64,000 nucleotides of DNA from Hydractinia symbiolongicarpus (GCF_029227915.1 NC_079875.1:14815001-14879000); one strand, 5' to 3'; shown: positions 48,509-60,400, numbered from the stretch's first letter. Numbers and translations are program-made. Notes: generated from the sequence alone by a model not told the origin.

Positions 48509-49275
48509 TTATAATGTTGATTTAGCGAACCATGTTGAAAAAGCTAAAATTTGCCTTGGAGTACCTGATAATTCAGGTGGACTGTTGTCCCATGCAATTC
48601 CAATATTTACCGACCCACATATTGATGACATACCATATAAATGCAAACAGTTTAACCGCACTCTTGATTGCTTTTTGTTGTGTGCAAGTCCTTCAAAATA
48701 CATTGGTGCTTTTATAACAATATCAGAGTACATATTGCTGTATAATTTTTCCATATTACCAGTTTTGTTAAACTTTTGAAATGTTGGAGATACCATAGTA
48801 TATAAGTCAATATTTACACTATCATTGTTTATTGTAAAGTTTTTTAGTTCCGTTTTAATCGATGGAGGAAACACATGTTTTCAGAAGCAGTGGTTTTAAT
48901 TTCTTGTAACAAGTGCAATAAAATATCCTGGCTCAAATTGTTGTCTTCTACTTCAACTGTCGTACTTTTATTGTGACTGGTCGTTCTATGTCTCTTCAGT
49001 CCACCTTTACTTTTACATTTCTTGGGACAATCTGGACATGAAAATACTCCAGCTTCAACCCGTAAAAAATAGGCTTTATTATTAATGAATATTGACGGTC
49101 TTGCTAGCTAGCTAGCTGCAGCTTTAAAATTGCAATTTTACTGAGAAATAGGATATACACCACTAACATTTTTGGCAGTATCAATGAGATCTCCCTCAAA
49201 CTGTTCATCAGCCTCCAAACATGCCAAAACAGCTTCGAAGTCGTCTTCAAATAAAAAATCAGAACTGGCAGCCAT
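48509..49275 (-). pseudogene. Antisense zinc-finger protein frame of the P-like element, probably broken
   Basis: From an ATG at 49275 the minus strand encodes an acidic stretch (MAASSDFLFEDDFEAVLACL). After a likely intron near 49060-49145 there is a C2H2 finger, FSCPDCPKKCKSKGGLKRH with a second His four residues later. A polar segment follows (DILLHLLQEIKTTASEN). The frame then shifts near 48875 into a 121-codon open run. That run contains PSIKTELKNFTINNDSVNID and APMYFEGLAHNKKQSRVRLN, ending at 48509. The plus strand is also partly open here, so the tail is ambiguous. I do not recognise the family. Intron borders are not firm (a GTGTAT donor would give matching phase). It could be an accessory gene of the transposon. 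Confidence 0.45.
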
Positions 49276-49485
49276 ATTTTCTTTTTTCCCGCTAGAGCTT
49301 TGTTTTGATTCTGTGCACCGTAATGTTTGTCTCGCCTACTCAAAATTAGGCGTTTAACATAAAGCCAAGATACGCGCTAACCCTTTGAAGTTTGCCGCTC
49401 TTCCCAACCAGGGTTTTTCGAGAAACTATGGTTTAACAGTTGAATTTGTTTCAACTAGCGGTGGAATTATTTTCTTATTCTCACC

Positions 49486-52400
49486 ATGTTTAGATTCTTT
49501 ACTAAGATGTTATTTAGAATGGAAAAAGATTTAAATCTCCGTGATAAAAAGTTTCTTGCAACAACACTAAATGTGGGGAGCCTGGGGAAGGGAGGAAATG
49601 ATGTAAGTTTCTTCACCACCTATGCAATAATAAACAGAGGTAGCTATAAATAATTAATAGATTTTTATAAAATATTTGTTCCACTTCCTCAAAAATCTCG
49701 AGAAGACTCGATCTCGCTGAAAGAGCTTCTTTTTTTTGTTTTGTTTTTTTGTTACTTGCATGTCTGAATACTTTTTAAAAATTGTAGTTAACGCTTATAT
49801 GTCAAATTGAAAGTAAAAAAAAAAAAAGTAAAAAATAAAAATAAAGAATACAAAGATAAACAACCACATGTACATTATCTTAATTAGCAACTTTCTTACC
49901 ATTCCACTCCAAACAACATTGAGATCGTGAAATAGCGTTGAAATCGAACGTACAAACAAGCTGATAAACTTTTTTTTATCAGTAAAAGTGAAAGTAAACT
50001 GACAAGTGTGACGATAGCCTTAGAAATTTTCGTGTCATTTTTCGAGTATAAACAGTGTGGTCAAGTTTAATCTTTCATAACGATTTAAAATATATGGATT
50101 TCATTCTTCAAGACATATGAGAATTTGTTGAGAGTGTAAGTCACATTTTTATAAAAACAAAAATAGTGTGTTTATCAAATATTTTTACGAAACTTTACAA
50201 TAAAATCGTGGTGTTTAATTTTGTCATTTTGTTGTATTTGGCGCGCTTTTGTTCTACCTTCTTCGCATGAATAATTTAAGCACAATTAGAACGATGTTAA
50301 ACATTTAAAAAAACGACGCAGTTAAAAAAACTTATAATCTTAATTGAAGCTGAGCAGAATTTATCGAGTCTTTCTCAAAAAAACAAATCGCATATTTAAC
50401 AGAATATTTAATTTAATCTCAATGGACATGTTAAACAATAGAATATTCATTGCTAATGGCAACATTAAAAATGTTTTTTTTATAGTGTGAACGATATTTC
50501 AAAGAGCATAAATTCTTGGTTGTGGGATGGCATAATGGCGGCAGGTTTTAAACAAATTTTTCGTTTAAAAAATTATCTGTTTTAATGTCTACATATTTAT
50601 ATCTTGTTCTTTATAAAATTGTGACGGAATATAAAATATAAGAGTGTTATTAAAATACAAGTAATAAGAAAAGATGCTCTGTTGATTTCATCTTTTCGAG
50701 GTGCATGGTGGCCATTATAATTGTACTCATTGCGGGCGATATTTTTTTCTTACCTACATTTCTTTTATAAGAACGTTCTTTATAAGAACTAAGATGAAGA
50801 TTTAGTTTATGTATATTATAGTGTCCAGCCTGCATTTCTTTACAAATTACGGCTAAGAACAAAAAGTCTAGAAATACCATAATAAAATTATTTTCAGCGG
50901 CTTCTTCCTTTTCATGTATATTTTACACAATAAAATAATTTCAAGAGAATAACAACTCCCATTAAGAAAAAATAATTTCGCTTTGTTTTGAAAGAACACA
51001 AATAATAAATTTCGAGGCTGAAAAAATAAATCATCCATTCTGTAATTAGAATATAGACATTCTTATAAAAATCTCTCGCCTGTCTGCAGTCAATATGTTA
51101 ATCTATTTGTCATGCTCTTCTTAAAAAAATCATCCAAAAAATTTGTACTTCTCATAAAAACGTATGTTTGCACAAACATTTTCATTCTTATTTGGTGCAG
51201 CAAAAAAATAATTACTTTTTTAAATACGCCACTGTCAACCTCGTCCCCAGGACCTTTTTTCGCTTTTTATCAAAAAAGCGAAAAGAGGTCCTGGGGACGA
51301 GGTTGCGCCACTGTCAATTTTCCTTAAGAAACTCTTATAAATTACTTTCTACTATCCGAATATCTGTAACCTGAAAACCGCTATAATCCAAACTAATTTT
51401 TAGGTCCCTTCGGCTAAATTCTCTCTATAATCCGAATTTTTAAGTGTAAATATACCACACTTTCGAATGTTTTTGTTTTTCGTAATTTGAATCCCTGTCG
51501 AATTCGAATGTTTTGATTTTTTTGTAAGACAAAGAGAAATCGTAAGAAATCGCAAGTCAGTGAGTTCTTTTATTTTCGTTCAAACTTATTCGTTTTTATT
51601 TCTCACCTTACTTTTTTTAATTTTTTTTTAAATGTTCGATTGGTCTCTTTTATCTGAATTTTCACCCTTTAAAACCTGGAAATTCGAATTAGAGAGACTT
51701 TCTACTATCCGAATCTCTCTGTAATCCGAATAAAAAGTTACCCCCCCCCCCTTGGGATTCGGATTAGAGAGAGTTAACTGTATATCTATGCAGATGTCGA
51801 ATGGAACGGTAGAGTTAACTATTCTGGAGTATACGATAAAAGATTCTTACATGCAGCTATCGAAAAAGGATCTGTAAATCTTCCAAAAAACGATCCATTA
51901 CTAAATAAAGAAGTTGTGCCTTATGTTTTATTACCAGATGATGCTTTCTGATGAAGCCCTACCCGCATAAAAACCTTACGGTAGAAAAAGAATATAAAAT
52001 TACAACCACAGCCAAGGTCGAAGGATATCCAAACATCTTTTTGGAATTTTGGCTCACAGATGGCGCATTGTTTTTACTGCAATCAATCTCGAGCCGAATC
52101 ATGTTGAAAACGTAATTCTTTCCGCACCAGCTTCGCATAACATGCTTATAAAAATACAAATTCATTGGACGCTTACCTTTCTATATCTTTAGCCGATTCT
52201 TGCGTCGAAAATGGAGATTTTATAGAGAGGGGGAATGGCGAAATATTGGTGTTGTAGATTCAGTTTATCTGGACACAACGTACCGTTTCAGCTAAGTCAG
52301 TCAGGGAAAGCTTCAAAAATCATTTTGCCGTTGAATGGCAATGGAAACATTGTTTAACAGGAACGACAGTTGATACGCATATATTTTGATTCTGGCCCTG

Positions 52401-54929
52401 TGGTGAAAGTACGGTGAATGCTTGCCTTGGTGTGTTAAATGCTTGTCCTCTATAGGGTGGTGTCGGCACACAGTTTGATTCAATCACGTCTTCTTGCTTT
52501 AAATTTACTCACTTTAAGCGTCTCTACATTTCGATGCTCTGATAACTGCAACAAGGAAAGCCAATCTTTCGTAATGCACCCAGCTTGAAGCGTAAAGGTC
52601 ATTGGTTGATTGTCCACTTTTTGTTTTGTGCTCTTTGTTAAGTTCTCGTCCAAGCTGTGCTCTTAACCCGTGTATTTTCGCTTTAACTGATGCAACCGTT
52701 GTGTCTAACGTAGTTGCGATGGACGCATAGGCGAGTCTCTTACATTTTTTTGTTGTTGTAATCGAAATACACGGGGTTTTCTTCCAATTTATCGAGAAGG
52801 ATAAATTCATAGCTCAAATCTTCTGCATTTTGTTTCTTGCTCTTATTTTGCGCATCATTCCCAAACATCACTTTTCTTGCACTTCTTTGCTTTTTCATCT
52901 TCAGGGTCTCTTTAATTTTCTTCTCTTTTTTCAGATTTCCAATTCATCACAGACAAAATGATAAATGCCAGGGCAAATCGAGGCAACTTTTTGAGCAACA
53001 TTACCCGTCAACATTTGTTGATGAACATGTTGACTCGATTTGCTATAGGTATCACATGCTCACGAAGAAAAAAATCTCTAAAAATGTTGATCAGCATTGT
53101 TGATGAGTTTTGTATGTTGCTATTTCTGGCAACATTTTTCAGTATTTTTGAATCATTTAATTTCAAATTCGAATGTTTTAGCACGAATTCGAATGTTTTT
53201 GTTCGAGCGTGTATACGACTTGCATGAATATAAGATCAATACACAGAGATATATTCATTTTGAAAATGGCGGAAGTCACTGTTTTAGCTGATCCTCTGTA
53301 ACTACTGCTGGTGGTTAACATAACTTTAAAATATGTTTAAATGAGTTGTAATCCATCCTCATCTTTTTTGTATAAGCTCTAGTATCCTCGGTCATTAGCT
53401 CCTAGACGAGGTTATTATAGAGTCCTTCCTCTTCCCTTCTTTGAATCCATTTTCTAGTAGGGTCTCACTTTCTCTTTTTATCGTCATTTATTACCAATGC
53501 CAGCAATAAACATGCTACAGCTTCCTTCTCCGCCATTTTGAAGAAAGAAAACGTTTCAGTAGAATGCAGTTGCTCAAAATGTTGACGAGAATGTTGACAA
53601 GAATGTTGACCGAGAATGTTGAGCGATTTGCCCCAGGCTTAAGGGTTTGGTTTTCGTAATATTTCAAATAATCGAATACTTTTTTGAACGTTTGTGTTCG
53701 AAAAGTTTTTAAAACGTTCGAAAATCTGAAGTGTTCGATATATGAGAAACACTCCACCAAACCGATTCAACATCAAAGTTTTGACTTGAAAATGTTGCAG
53801 TAAAATTTGTTCAGATACAAAACATCGTCCAACATCATAAAAATGGATGTTGGATGAAATGTGGGATCGGCTTCCGTCGGGCCTCAACATGAAGAGTGTG
53901 TTATGAGGGAGAAAATGTTGAGTATGGAAAGTTTGACCAATGTCAAATTTCATCCAACATCATCAAACACTTCATTCTTCTTTTTTCCCTTTTCAAAGAT
54001 TATGAGGATGAAATGACAATGCATTTGCGCGACCATCGGCATTTACCTAGAAAAACAAAATTGCAAAAAACACAAATCATCATCTGACTCAATTCTAAGT
54101 ATTGTTATTCGTCATAATTATGTCGCACAAAAGCGAACTTTATTGCTATCGTATTCATTATAATATTCTGAATTTAATACACTTTTTTTTCTCATTCTGA
54201 CAATCTCGCTCTTCGAGATAATCGTATCAGAAAGAGATACCCTGGGAACAAGCATTTTAATGAAAAAATCAGAAATCACAGTTGAAACAGATCTCATAAA
54301 TTTTTTTTCTATTTTTCAGAAATAAATCGCGAAAATACCTACCAATCAACTTCTGTCCAATAACTCTCAAATGTATTTACAACTTAACGTCATGTTTATT
54401 CCGGGCTTTTTTAAGTTTTCACAACCCCAGCCCAGGCCCTTTTTCGGTTTTTGATATCACCGATATCAAAAAACTTAAAGGAGCCCTGGTTAGATGATTA
54501 TACCGCGATAAAACAATATTGCAATGAACTGACTGGAATTTAGAAGGTTGTATCTTGTTTTAGATGTGTGTTGAGCATTTACTTAAAACAACGAGTAAAG
54601 AAACAAGCTGCATAGATAACGCTGGGGCATTTAAAGATTGTGTTTTGTTTCAGGCTGTATTACAACACATTTCAAAACAAAAGGAAAGCAAAGTTTTACT
54701 ATCAGAACTGCCTTACTCTCTAACAGAATGCCATGTTTTACTAACAAAAACGTTCGATTTGAGAAAAAAACGTTTGTCCGATCAGTTTTCAAAGACAAAA
54801 AAACATTCGACGAGTAACTATAAAACGTTAAACAAAAGTTTATCTTATGCGTCTGGTTGTGCATGGTGGTATGATTTTGAACTTCTAATTTTCGTTGGTA
54901 AACGTCGTCAAAAGAGGTCAAATGGTTAA
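49486..54929 (+). CDS. Tentative two-exon small protein with a death-effector-like pattern
   Basis: Exon 1 (49486-49602, 39 codons) ends in a perfect GTAAGT donor. A second open exon (54564-54929) follows a TTTTAG acceptor in the same phase 0. The joined product has 160 residues. Exon 1 gives FTKMLFRMEKDLNLRDKKFL, and exon 2 gives LFQAVLQHISKQ, then VLLSELPYSLTECHVLL. This helix-like order recalls a death effector domain (F..ML..ME.DL, then LF..L, then LL.EL), but the match is by pattern only. The last 60 residues are basic and unassigned. The roughly 5-kb intron holds a fold-back element, a Harbinger remnant and a MADF frame. The link between the two exons is inference, and either may belong to another gene. 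Confidence 0.35.
51236..51305. mobile_element. 70-bp fold-back element with 9-bp target duplication
   Basis: The sequence is an almost complete palindrome. Its left arm starts CAACCTCGTCCCCAGGACCT and its right arm mirrors it as far as GAGGTTG, around an ATC-type centre. CGCCACTGT occurs directly on both sides (51227-51235 and 51306-51314). A 9-bp duplication is typical of Mutator-like transposition. No coding capacity. Confidence 0.85.
51781..52165 (+). pseudogene. PIF/Harbinger transposase fragment, frameshifted
   Basis: Frame 1 reads ADVEWNGRVNYSGVYDKRFL and ends VPYVLLPDDAF, a DDE_Tnp_4 segment in which the second Asp region is PDDAF. A shift at about 51948 continues with LMKPYPHKNLTVEKEYK. 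A second shift near 51995 gives YNHSQGRRISKHLFGILAHR, then WRIVFTAINLEPNHVENVIL and SHNMLIK. This order (D-x-x-F, LMKPYP, RR-I-FGILA-RW, HN) is characteristic of Harbinger transposases. The N-terminal half with the first catalytic Asp is not seen. Confidence 0.75.
52514..52898 (-). pseudogene. MADF (Myb/SANT-like) protein of a Harbinger element, one frameshift
   Basis: Starting at the ATG at 52898 the frame reads MKKQRSARKVMFGNDAQNKS, then YEFILLDKLEENPVYFDYNN. At an A7 run (T7 on the plus strand, 52745-52751) it shifts by one. It resumes as CKRLAYASIATTLDTTVASV and KAKIHGLRAQLGRELNKE, then SSWVHYERLAFL. This is a MADF domain with its usual WxxY/LxFL end. The stop follows at 52514. Harbinger elements carry such a DNA-binding partner gene beside, and often opposite to, the transposase, which is the layout here. 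The frameshift may be real decay or a base-calling error. Confidence 0.65.
52968..53637. mobile_element. Inverted-repeat element rich in CAACAT/ATGTTGA motifs
   Basis: The left end reads GCCAGGGCAAATCGAGGCAA and the right end, reverse complemented, reads GCCTGGGGCAAATCGCTCAA. Both are followed inward by CAACAT iterations (TTGAGCAACATTACCCGTCA on the left; repeated AATGTTGAC on the right). No exact target duplication was found. A second, different CAACAT-rich inverted structure follows at about 53765-53970 (TCCAACATCAT ends). Confidence 0.6.
54431..54489. repeat. Imperfect 59-bp hairpin related to the 51236-51305 fold-back
   Basis: CCCAGGCCCTTTTTCGGTTT faces AAACTTAAAGGAGCCCTGG around TGATATCACCGATATCA. 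The outer arms resemble those of the 70-bp fold-back (CCCAGGxCCTTTTTCGxTTTT), suggesting an older member of the same family. Confidence 0.6.
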
Positions 54930-55292
54930 GGTTGTTTTTAGCTTTTAAAAAGCTGTATACATTAAGAAGTAATTTTTCACAAATTTTATTTCAGAATATT
55001 TCATTTTTATTTCGCGAGTCAAGCATCTATAAATTTTCGTCAAAGAGAGGAAAAAACTCACTAGTGAAACAAATACTCACAAAAACAAAAGTTTAACGTG
55101 TACATATTGCGATTGTAATTGAAGATGACTGAAGTATAATCTAAGGAATAATCTTCTTTTATTCGTGCGATTTTTCTATGATAGCAGCTTTTATTTTTAC
55201 TAGTTTATTCTGTCATTTTAATATTCCTGAAGGTAATTAACACACGTTATGTAATTCCTATGTGACTTTTACAGAAAAGTTTCTATTTTTGC
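54930..55292. other. AT-rich spacer
   Basis: Nothing recognised between the second exon of the tentative small gene and the minisatellite. Confidence 0.4.
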
Positions 55293-56772
55293 TGACTAGA
55301 GGTTGCTGTTACATACAGAGACAACTAGAGGTTGTTGTTACATGCAGATACGACTAGAGGTTGTTGTTACATACAGAGACGACTAGAGATTGTTGTTACA
55401 TGCAAAGACGACTAGAGATTGTTGTTACATGCAGAGACAACTAGAGGTTGTTGTTACATGCAAAGACGACTAGAGGTTGTTGTTACATGCAGATACGACT
55501 AGAGGTTGTTGTTACATGCAGAGACGACTACAGGTTGTTGTTACATGCAAAGACGACTAGAGGTTGTTGTTACATGCAAAGACGACTAGAGATTGTTGTT
55601 ACATGCAGAGACAACTAGAGGTTGTTGTTACATGCAGATACGACTAGAGGTTGTTGTTACATGCAGATACGACTAGAGATTGTTGTTACATGCAGAGACA
55701 ACTAGAGGTTGTTGTTACATGCAGATAAGACTAGAGGTTGTTGTCACATGCAGATAAGACTAGAGATTGTTGTTACATGCAGAGACGACTACAGGTTGTT
55801 GTTACATGCAAAGACGACTAGAGGTTGTTGTTACATGCAAAGACGACTAGAGATTGTTGTTACATGCAGAGACAACTAGAGGTTGTTGTTACATGCAGAT
55901 ACGACTAGAGGTTGTTGTTACATGCAGATACGACTAGAGATTGTTGTTACATGCAGAGACAACTAAAGATTGTTGTTACATACAGAGACGACTAGAGGTT
56001 GTTGTTACATGCAGAGACAACTAAAGATTGTTGTTACATACAGAGACGACTAGAGGTTGTTGTTACATACAGAGACGACTAGAGATTGTTGTTACATGCA
56101 GATACGACTAGAGGTTGTTGTTACATGCAGATACGACTAGAGGTTGTTGTTACATGCAGAGACGACTAGAGGTTGTTGTTACATGCAAAGACGACTAAAG
56201 ATGTTGTTACATGCAAAGACGACTAGAGGTTGTTGTTACATGCAAAGACGACTAAAGATTGTTGTTACATGCAGAGACAACTAAAGATTGTTGTTACATA
56301 CAGAGACGACTAGAGATTGTTGTTACATGCAAAGACGACTAAAGATTGTTGTTACATGCAGAGACAACTAAAGATTGTTGTTACATACAGAGACGACTAG
56401 AGGTTGTTGTTACATGCAGAGACGACTAGAGGTTGTTGTTACATGCATATAAGACTAGAGGTTGTTGTTACATGCAGATAAGACTAGAGGTTGTTGTTAC
56501 ATGCAGATAAGACTAGAGGTTGTTGTTACATGCAGAGACGACTAGAGGTTGTTGTTACATGCAAAGACGACTAGAGATTGTTGTTACATGCAGAGACAAC
56601 TAAAGATTGTTGTTACATGCAGAGAGGACTAAAGATGTTGTTACATGCAAAAAAGACTAGAGGTTGTTGTTACATGCATATAAGACTAGAGGTTGTTGTT
56701 ACATGCATATAAGACTAGAGGTTGCTGTTACATGCATATAAGACTAGAGGTTGCTGTTACATGCGGAGACAA
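55293..56772. repeat. 29-bp minisatellite, about 50 units
   Basis: The consensus is GACTAGAGGTTGTTGTTACATGCAGATAC, described here by its parts GACTAGAGGTTGTTGTTACA and TGCAGATAC. Units vary at a few fixed sites (GAG/AAG, GGTT/GATT, CAGA/CAAA/CATA), and higher-order blocks of several units recur. It lies about 0.7 kb upstream of the NCKX start codon. No unique spacers separate units, so it is not a CRISPR array. Confidence 0.97.
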
Positions 56773-57462
56773 TAGAGCAAACTTGCTTCCTAGACTTGTG
56801 TTTTGGAAAAAGACTTATGTGGACGAGGTTGTTGAAATGTCTTTTGACTATTTGACATGAACAAATATCAATTTTAACATACAAGTGAGAATAGGACTGT
56901 GCACTTTGAAAGCTGTTACGTCATTATTTAACAGCTGTTTTACATCTTTACATACTATTTAGACAAGAAAATTTAAACTACGTGCTAGTGTAATTTGGTG
57001 TGCCCGAGACATATAAGAGAAATTCTTGGGGTACCTATTTTCCTGAAAGAAAAATAACTTGAGAAAGTATGACTAATGTTTTCTTTATGTCCGAAAGCTT
57101 ATTCTTATTATTTTTCGACCGTACATGACCTGTATTTTTGGTGAAAACAAAAAATTGATTTTAACAAATTATAAATTCTCTATGAATATATATATTTTCT
57201 TGATCTATTACTTACTTCTGTACTTGTTTTGTTAGCTTGTCTTGTCATTTTCCTGTTGCTTTAAAACTTTGTTATATTAAAATTTTATAAGTATGTTAAT
57301 AAACTTGCACTTCTAGGTTTACTAATTTGCTTTTTTGGTTTGGTTAAAACTGAAGTTTATGCTTCACTTCTCCTTCTTCATGAAAGGTTTATATTTTTTT
57401 TTTCAGTTCAACTTTGAGATGTTAGATAGAAATAACAATTTTAAACTAACGTGAAAGTCGTT
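56773..57462. other. Upstream region of the NCKX gene
   Basis: A polypyrimidine tract with CAG at 57404-57406 could be the acceptor of a 5' UTR intron. The frame leading to the start codon is closed by an in-frame TAA. No promoter element can be assigned. Confidence 0.4.
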
Positions 57463-60400
57463 ATGCGAATATGTTACGACAGACGGATGAAGGCGACGCA
57501 TTCTCAATTGCGACTCGTGTTAAATGTCGTCGTATTTATTGCCGTTTTAAGCGGCGTTGTGGTATACACTACCATTAATGACAAACTTAATTTAAAGCTT
57601 TACCGGAAAACCAATGAGAATGTGTATGGTATATCAAGCGAGGCAGGTAAAAAATTAAAAACAGAAAAAAAAGCTAAACTTGTGCAAACATCAAAAGTTA
57701 AAACTGCACATACAGCCTTTCGTGTTCCGTTCGTTTACCGTGCATCCAGTGAGTTGTACCGATCAAGGACACTTCTGAATACTTCAGAGGTAACAGATAC
57801 CGTCGATGAAAATTACCCAGAGGATATATTCACAGCGCAAGAAAAAAAAGATGGTGCCATCGTGCTTCATGTTATTGGGATATGTTACATGTTCCTTGCG
57901 TTAGCTCTCGTATGCGATGAGTTTTTCGTGCCTGCGCTGCATCTTATATCAAAAATAGCAAACATTTCCGATGACGTGGCGGGTGCCACATTTATGGCAG
58001 CTGGTGGAAGTGCACCGGAGTTGTTTATATCCGTGATCGGAGTATTTATTTCGAAGTCTAATGTAGGGTTTGGAACCATCGTTGGTAGCGCTGTGTTTAA
58101 TATACTGTTTGTTATTGGAATGTGCGCTATTTTTAGCAAAGTTCTGCTTGAATTAACATGGTGGCCGCTGCTTAGAGACAGTTTGTTTTACATATTGGCT
58201 TTAGTTATACTTATATCGTTTTTTTATGATACTTTCATCGAGTGGTGGGAAGCACTGGTGTTGTTCTCTGTTTACATTGCGTATGTTACGTTTATGGTAT
58301 TTAACGAGCGCATAGAAAGGTATGTGAAAAGTAAGGTTCAAAAAAAGAAAACGAAAAAAACTTCCATCATCACACCTTTACAAGAGAAACATAAAGAAGT
58401 AAGTATTATTTTCATGTTTACTTATTCAAATAGGTTGCGTGGGCCGCGGCGACGGTGAAGGGTCGAGGAATGCAAATTAGGCTTAACCTGCTTAAGTGAT
58501 GTTTCATTTCGTTTATAACAAAAAATTTCGTTGCCCCCTTTTTACTAATTAATACTGATAATTAAAATTTACTTCCCATTTAATTATGCTGGACAGAAAA
58601 TATTTTAGTCGTCATTTTAGAGCTTAGAATGTTTGCGATTTCCACTTACGTTATTATACTGAAGTGAGACAGACTGGTCACACAGATCTTGCACTATATT
58701 AATATGACAAAGTTTGTCGTTCAAATTAGAAAAGCCATTCACTTTTATCCAAGTTTTAATTGTTGTTTTGCGCTGTTTTTTGATTTGTTTATAAAAATGG
58801 CCAAGAAACAACCAAATTCAAAAATATAGTATAATCTCTATATTAACAACTTGAATCTACAGTAACTTGAACTTTAGATTCAAGTTGTTCAACTTTGAAA
58901 ATTCCTTAAAAACTTTCACTAATACTTCCTCATAAAAGTCACTTAACTCAAATCGGTTGAAGGTAGGTATCATTCTATCAATCCATAGAATTATTTTGTT
59001 TTTATGTCGATATAAACTTTCCCAGTTGACAACCCTGCGTTTCACATCCTGAAATTAGGAGTGTCATGACACAATTGTCGTTTTTCGACAATGTTACAAA
59101 CATGCATATTATAGACAAAAAAAAAAACACGCCACACGAGCGACTGAAAATTCGGGAAAACAGGACATGCTGACGTAAGCAAAGTATGGTTTAAAATTTT
59201 GGAACTCCCAAATACTCTAAGAGCGTTTTGACATTGACATTTTTTTCAAATGCAAACTGCACTGGATTTAACATTAAAAGGTTTTTTTTTTATTCTAATG
59301 TTTTAGATTTTATTTGCTCTGTCGAATAACTTAGAAGAAAGCGCGTTTCGACACGGAGCTTTGCAGTTAGTTATTCATACATTGGATCCTATTGCAGAAG
59401 GTACTTTCGATTTTTTGTGTGCGATACAAATATTTGACGTGGTCACACACGGAAGGCTCGTTTTCATTTATTTGAATTTTCTTAATAGCGCAAAAGGCGT
59501 AAGAGTTTTTAGTTAGCGCATGCGCAATTTGATAATATCTTCCCTGCGTGAGAGATTTTTTTGTGTTCGAAGAGCAGCTCTCGAGTTCAGCGGCAAAGTT
59601 TAAACCAGTCTACTTTTACAGGCGTTGTTTTTTTCTTTAGCAGCTAGCTAATGATGTTAGAATACTTTAAGCTATCACGTAATTTGGCAAGATACGATGC
59701 TTTATCACCAGCTGCTGATTGATATAAGCTTTAAATTATGAATATTCTTTTTTTCTTGTTCTTTTTTTTTAAAGTAAGCTTATAGAATTAAAAAAACAAT
59801 CTTCTGTTTACAGCAGCTGTCATATTACCTTTAGCTTTTGCCCTAGTGAAAAATCCAACCAAATGGAAACTCCTTTATAAATGCCAAACATGTAAAAGTT
59901 TCTATATAAATTTGTTGCCCTACCTAATGTAATTGGATTCGTTTTTTGCATTGCAGAAACTGTTGAACGCAAACTAAGCCAGTTTCGCGATCATTGCGAC
60001 AGTTCATTCACGACTAAAGAAACTAGCGATCAATCATCTCGTGAATCGATATCAATTGATAAAAACTCGAATTTAATTAAAGTAAATTCAGCTACACAAA
60101 AAGAAAGCTATGGCGAATTAAAAAATCGAAGCTCGTTCGATTATGAGGACTCGAGCATGGAAAGGGATAATTTAACACGTAGCGATACAATCGAGGACGC
60201 AAATCAAATGCTGAAAGAACTCGATGCTATGAATGTTCCCCGTGAAAGTGCGCCTGTGGATGAGGGTGGGGGTAAAGAAAATAAGTTAGACAATAGGATG
60301 AACTTTCCATCACTGGAAACAAATGAGAATAACGAGGGCATGGATGGTATGGAGTCTGATTTGAGCTTACGTGAGAATGTAAAATTCTCTACGAGAGAGA

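Larger units (their letters stand above)
47560..49430. mobile_element. THAP-bearing P-like DNA transposon, 1.87 kb
   Basis: The left terminus starts CATAGTTACTCGAAAAACCC and the right, reverse complemented, starts CATAGTTTCTCGAAAAACCC. Similarity runs through TGGTTGGGAAGAGCGG and, after a 3-base indel, CTTCAAAGGG. A 7-bp direct repeat GTTTAAC flanks it (47553-47559 and 49431-49437). CA...TG ends, 7-8 bp duplications and a THAP protein fit the P superfamily. Because GTTTAAC includes TTAA, a Kolobok assignment cannot be excluded, though the termini would then differ by one base. No full transposase is present. Confidence 0.8.

Noticed and set aside
55293-56772. CRISPR-like array of short direct repeats
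   Set aside because: The units are contiguous with no unique spacers and the genome is eukaryotic; it is a minisatellite.
57451-57462. GTG codon as the start of NCKX
   Set aside because: Animal genes start at ATG almost always; the ATG at 57463 is in frame and is the first after an in-frame stop.
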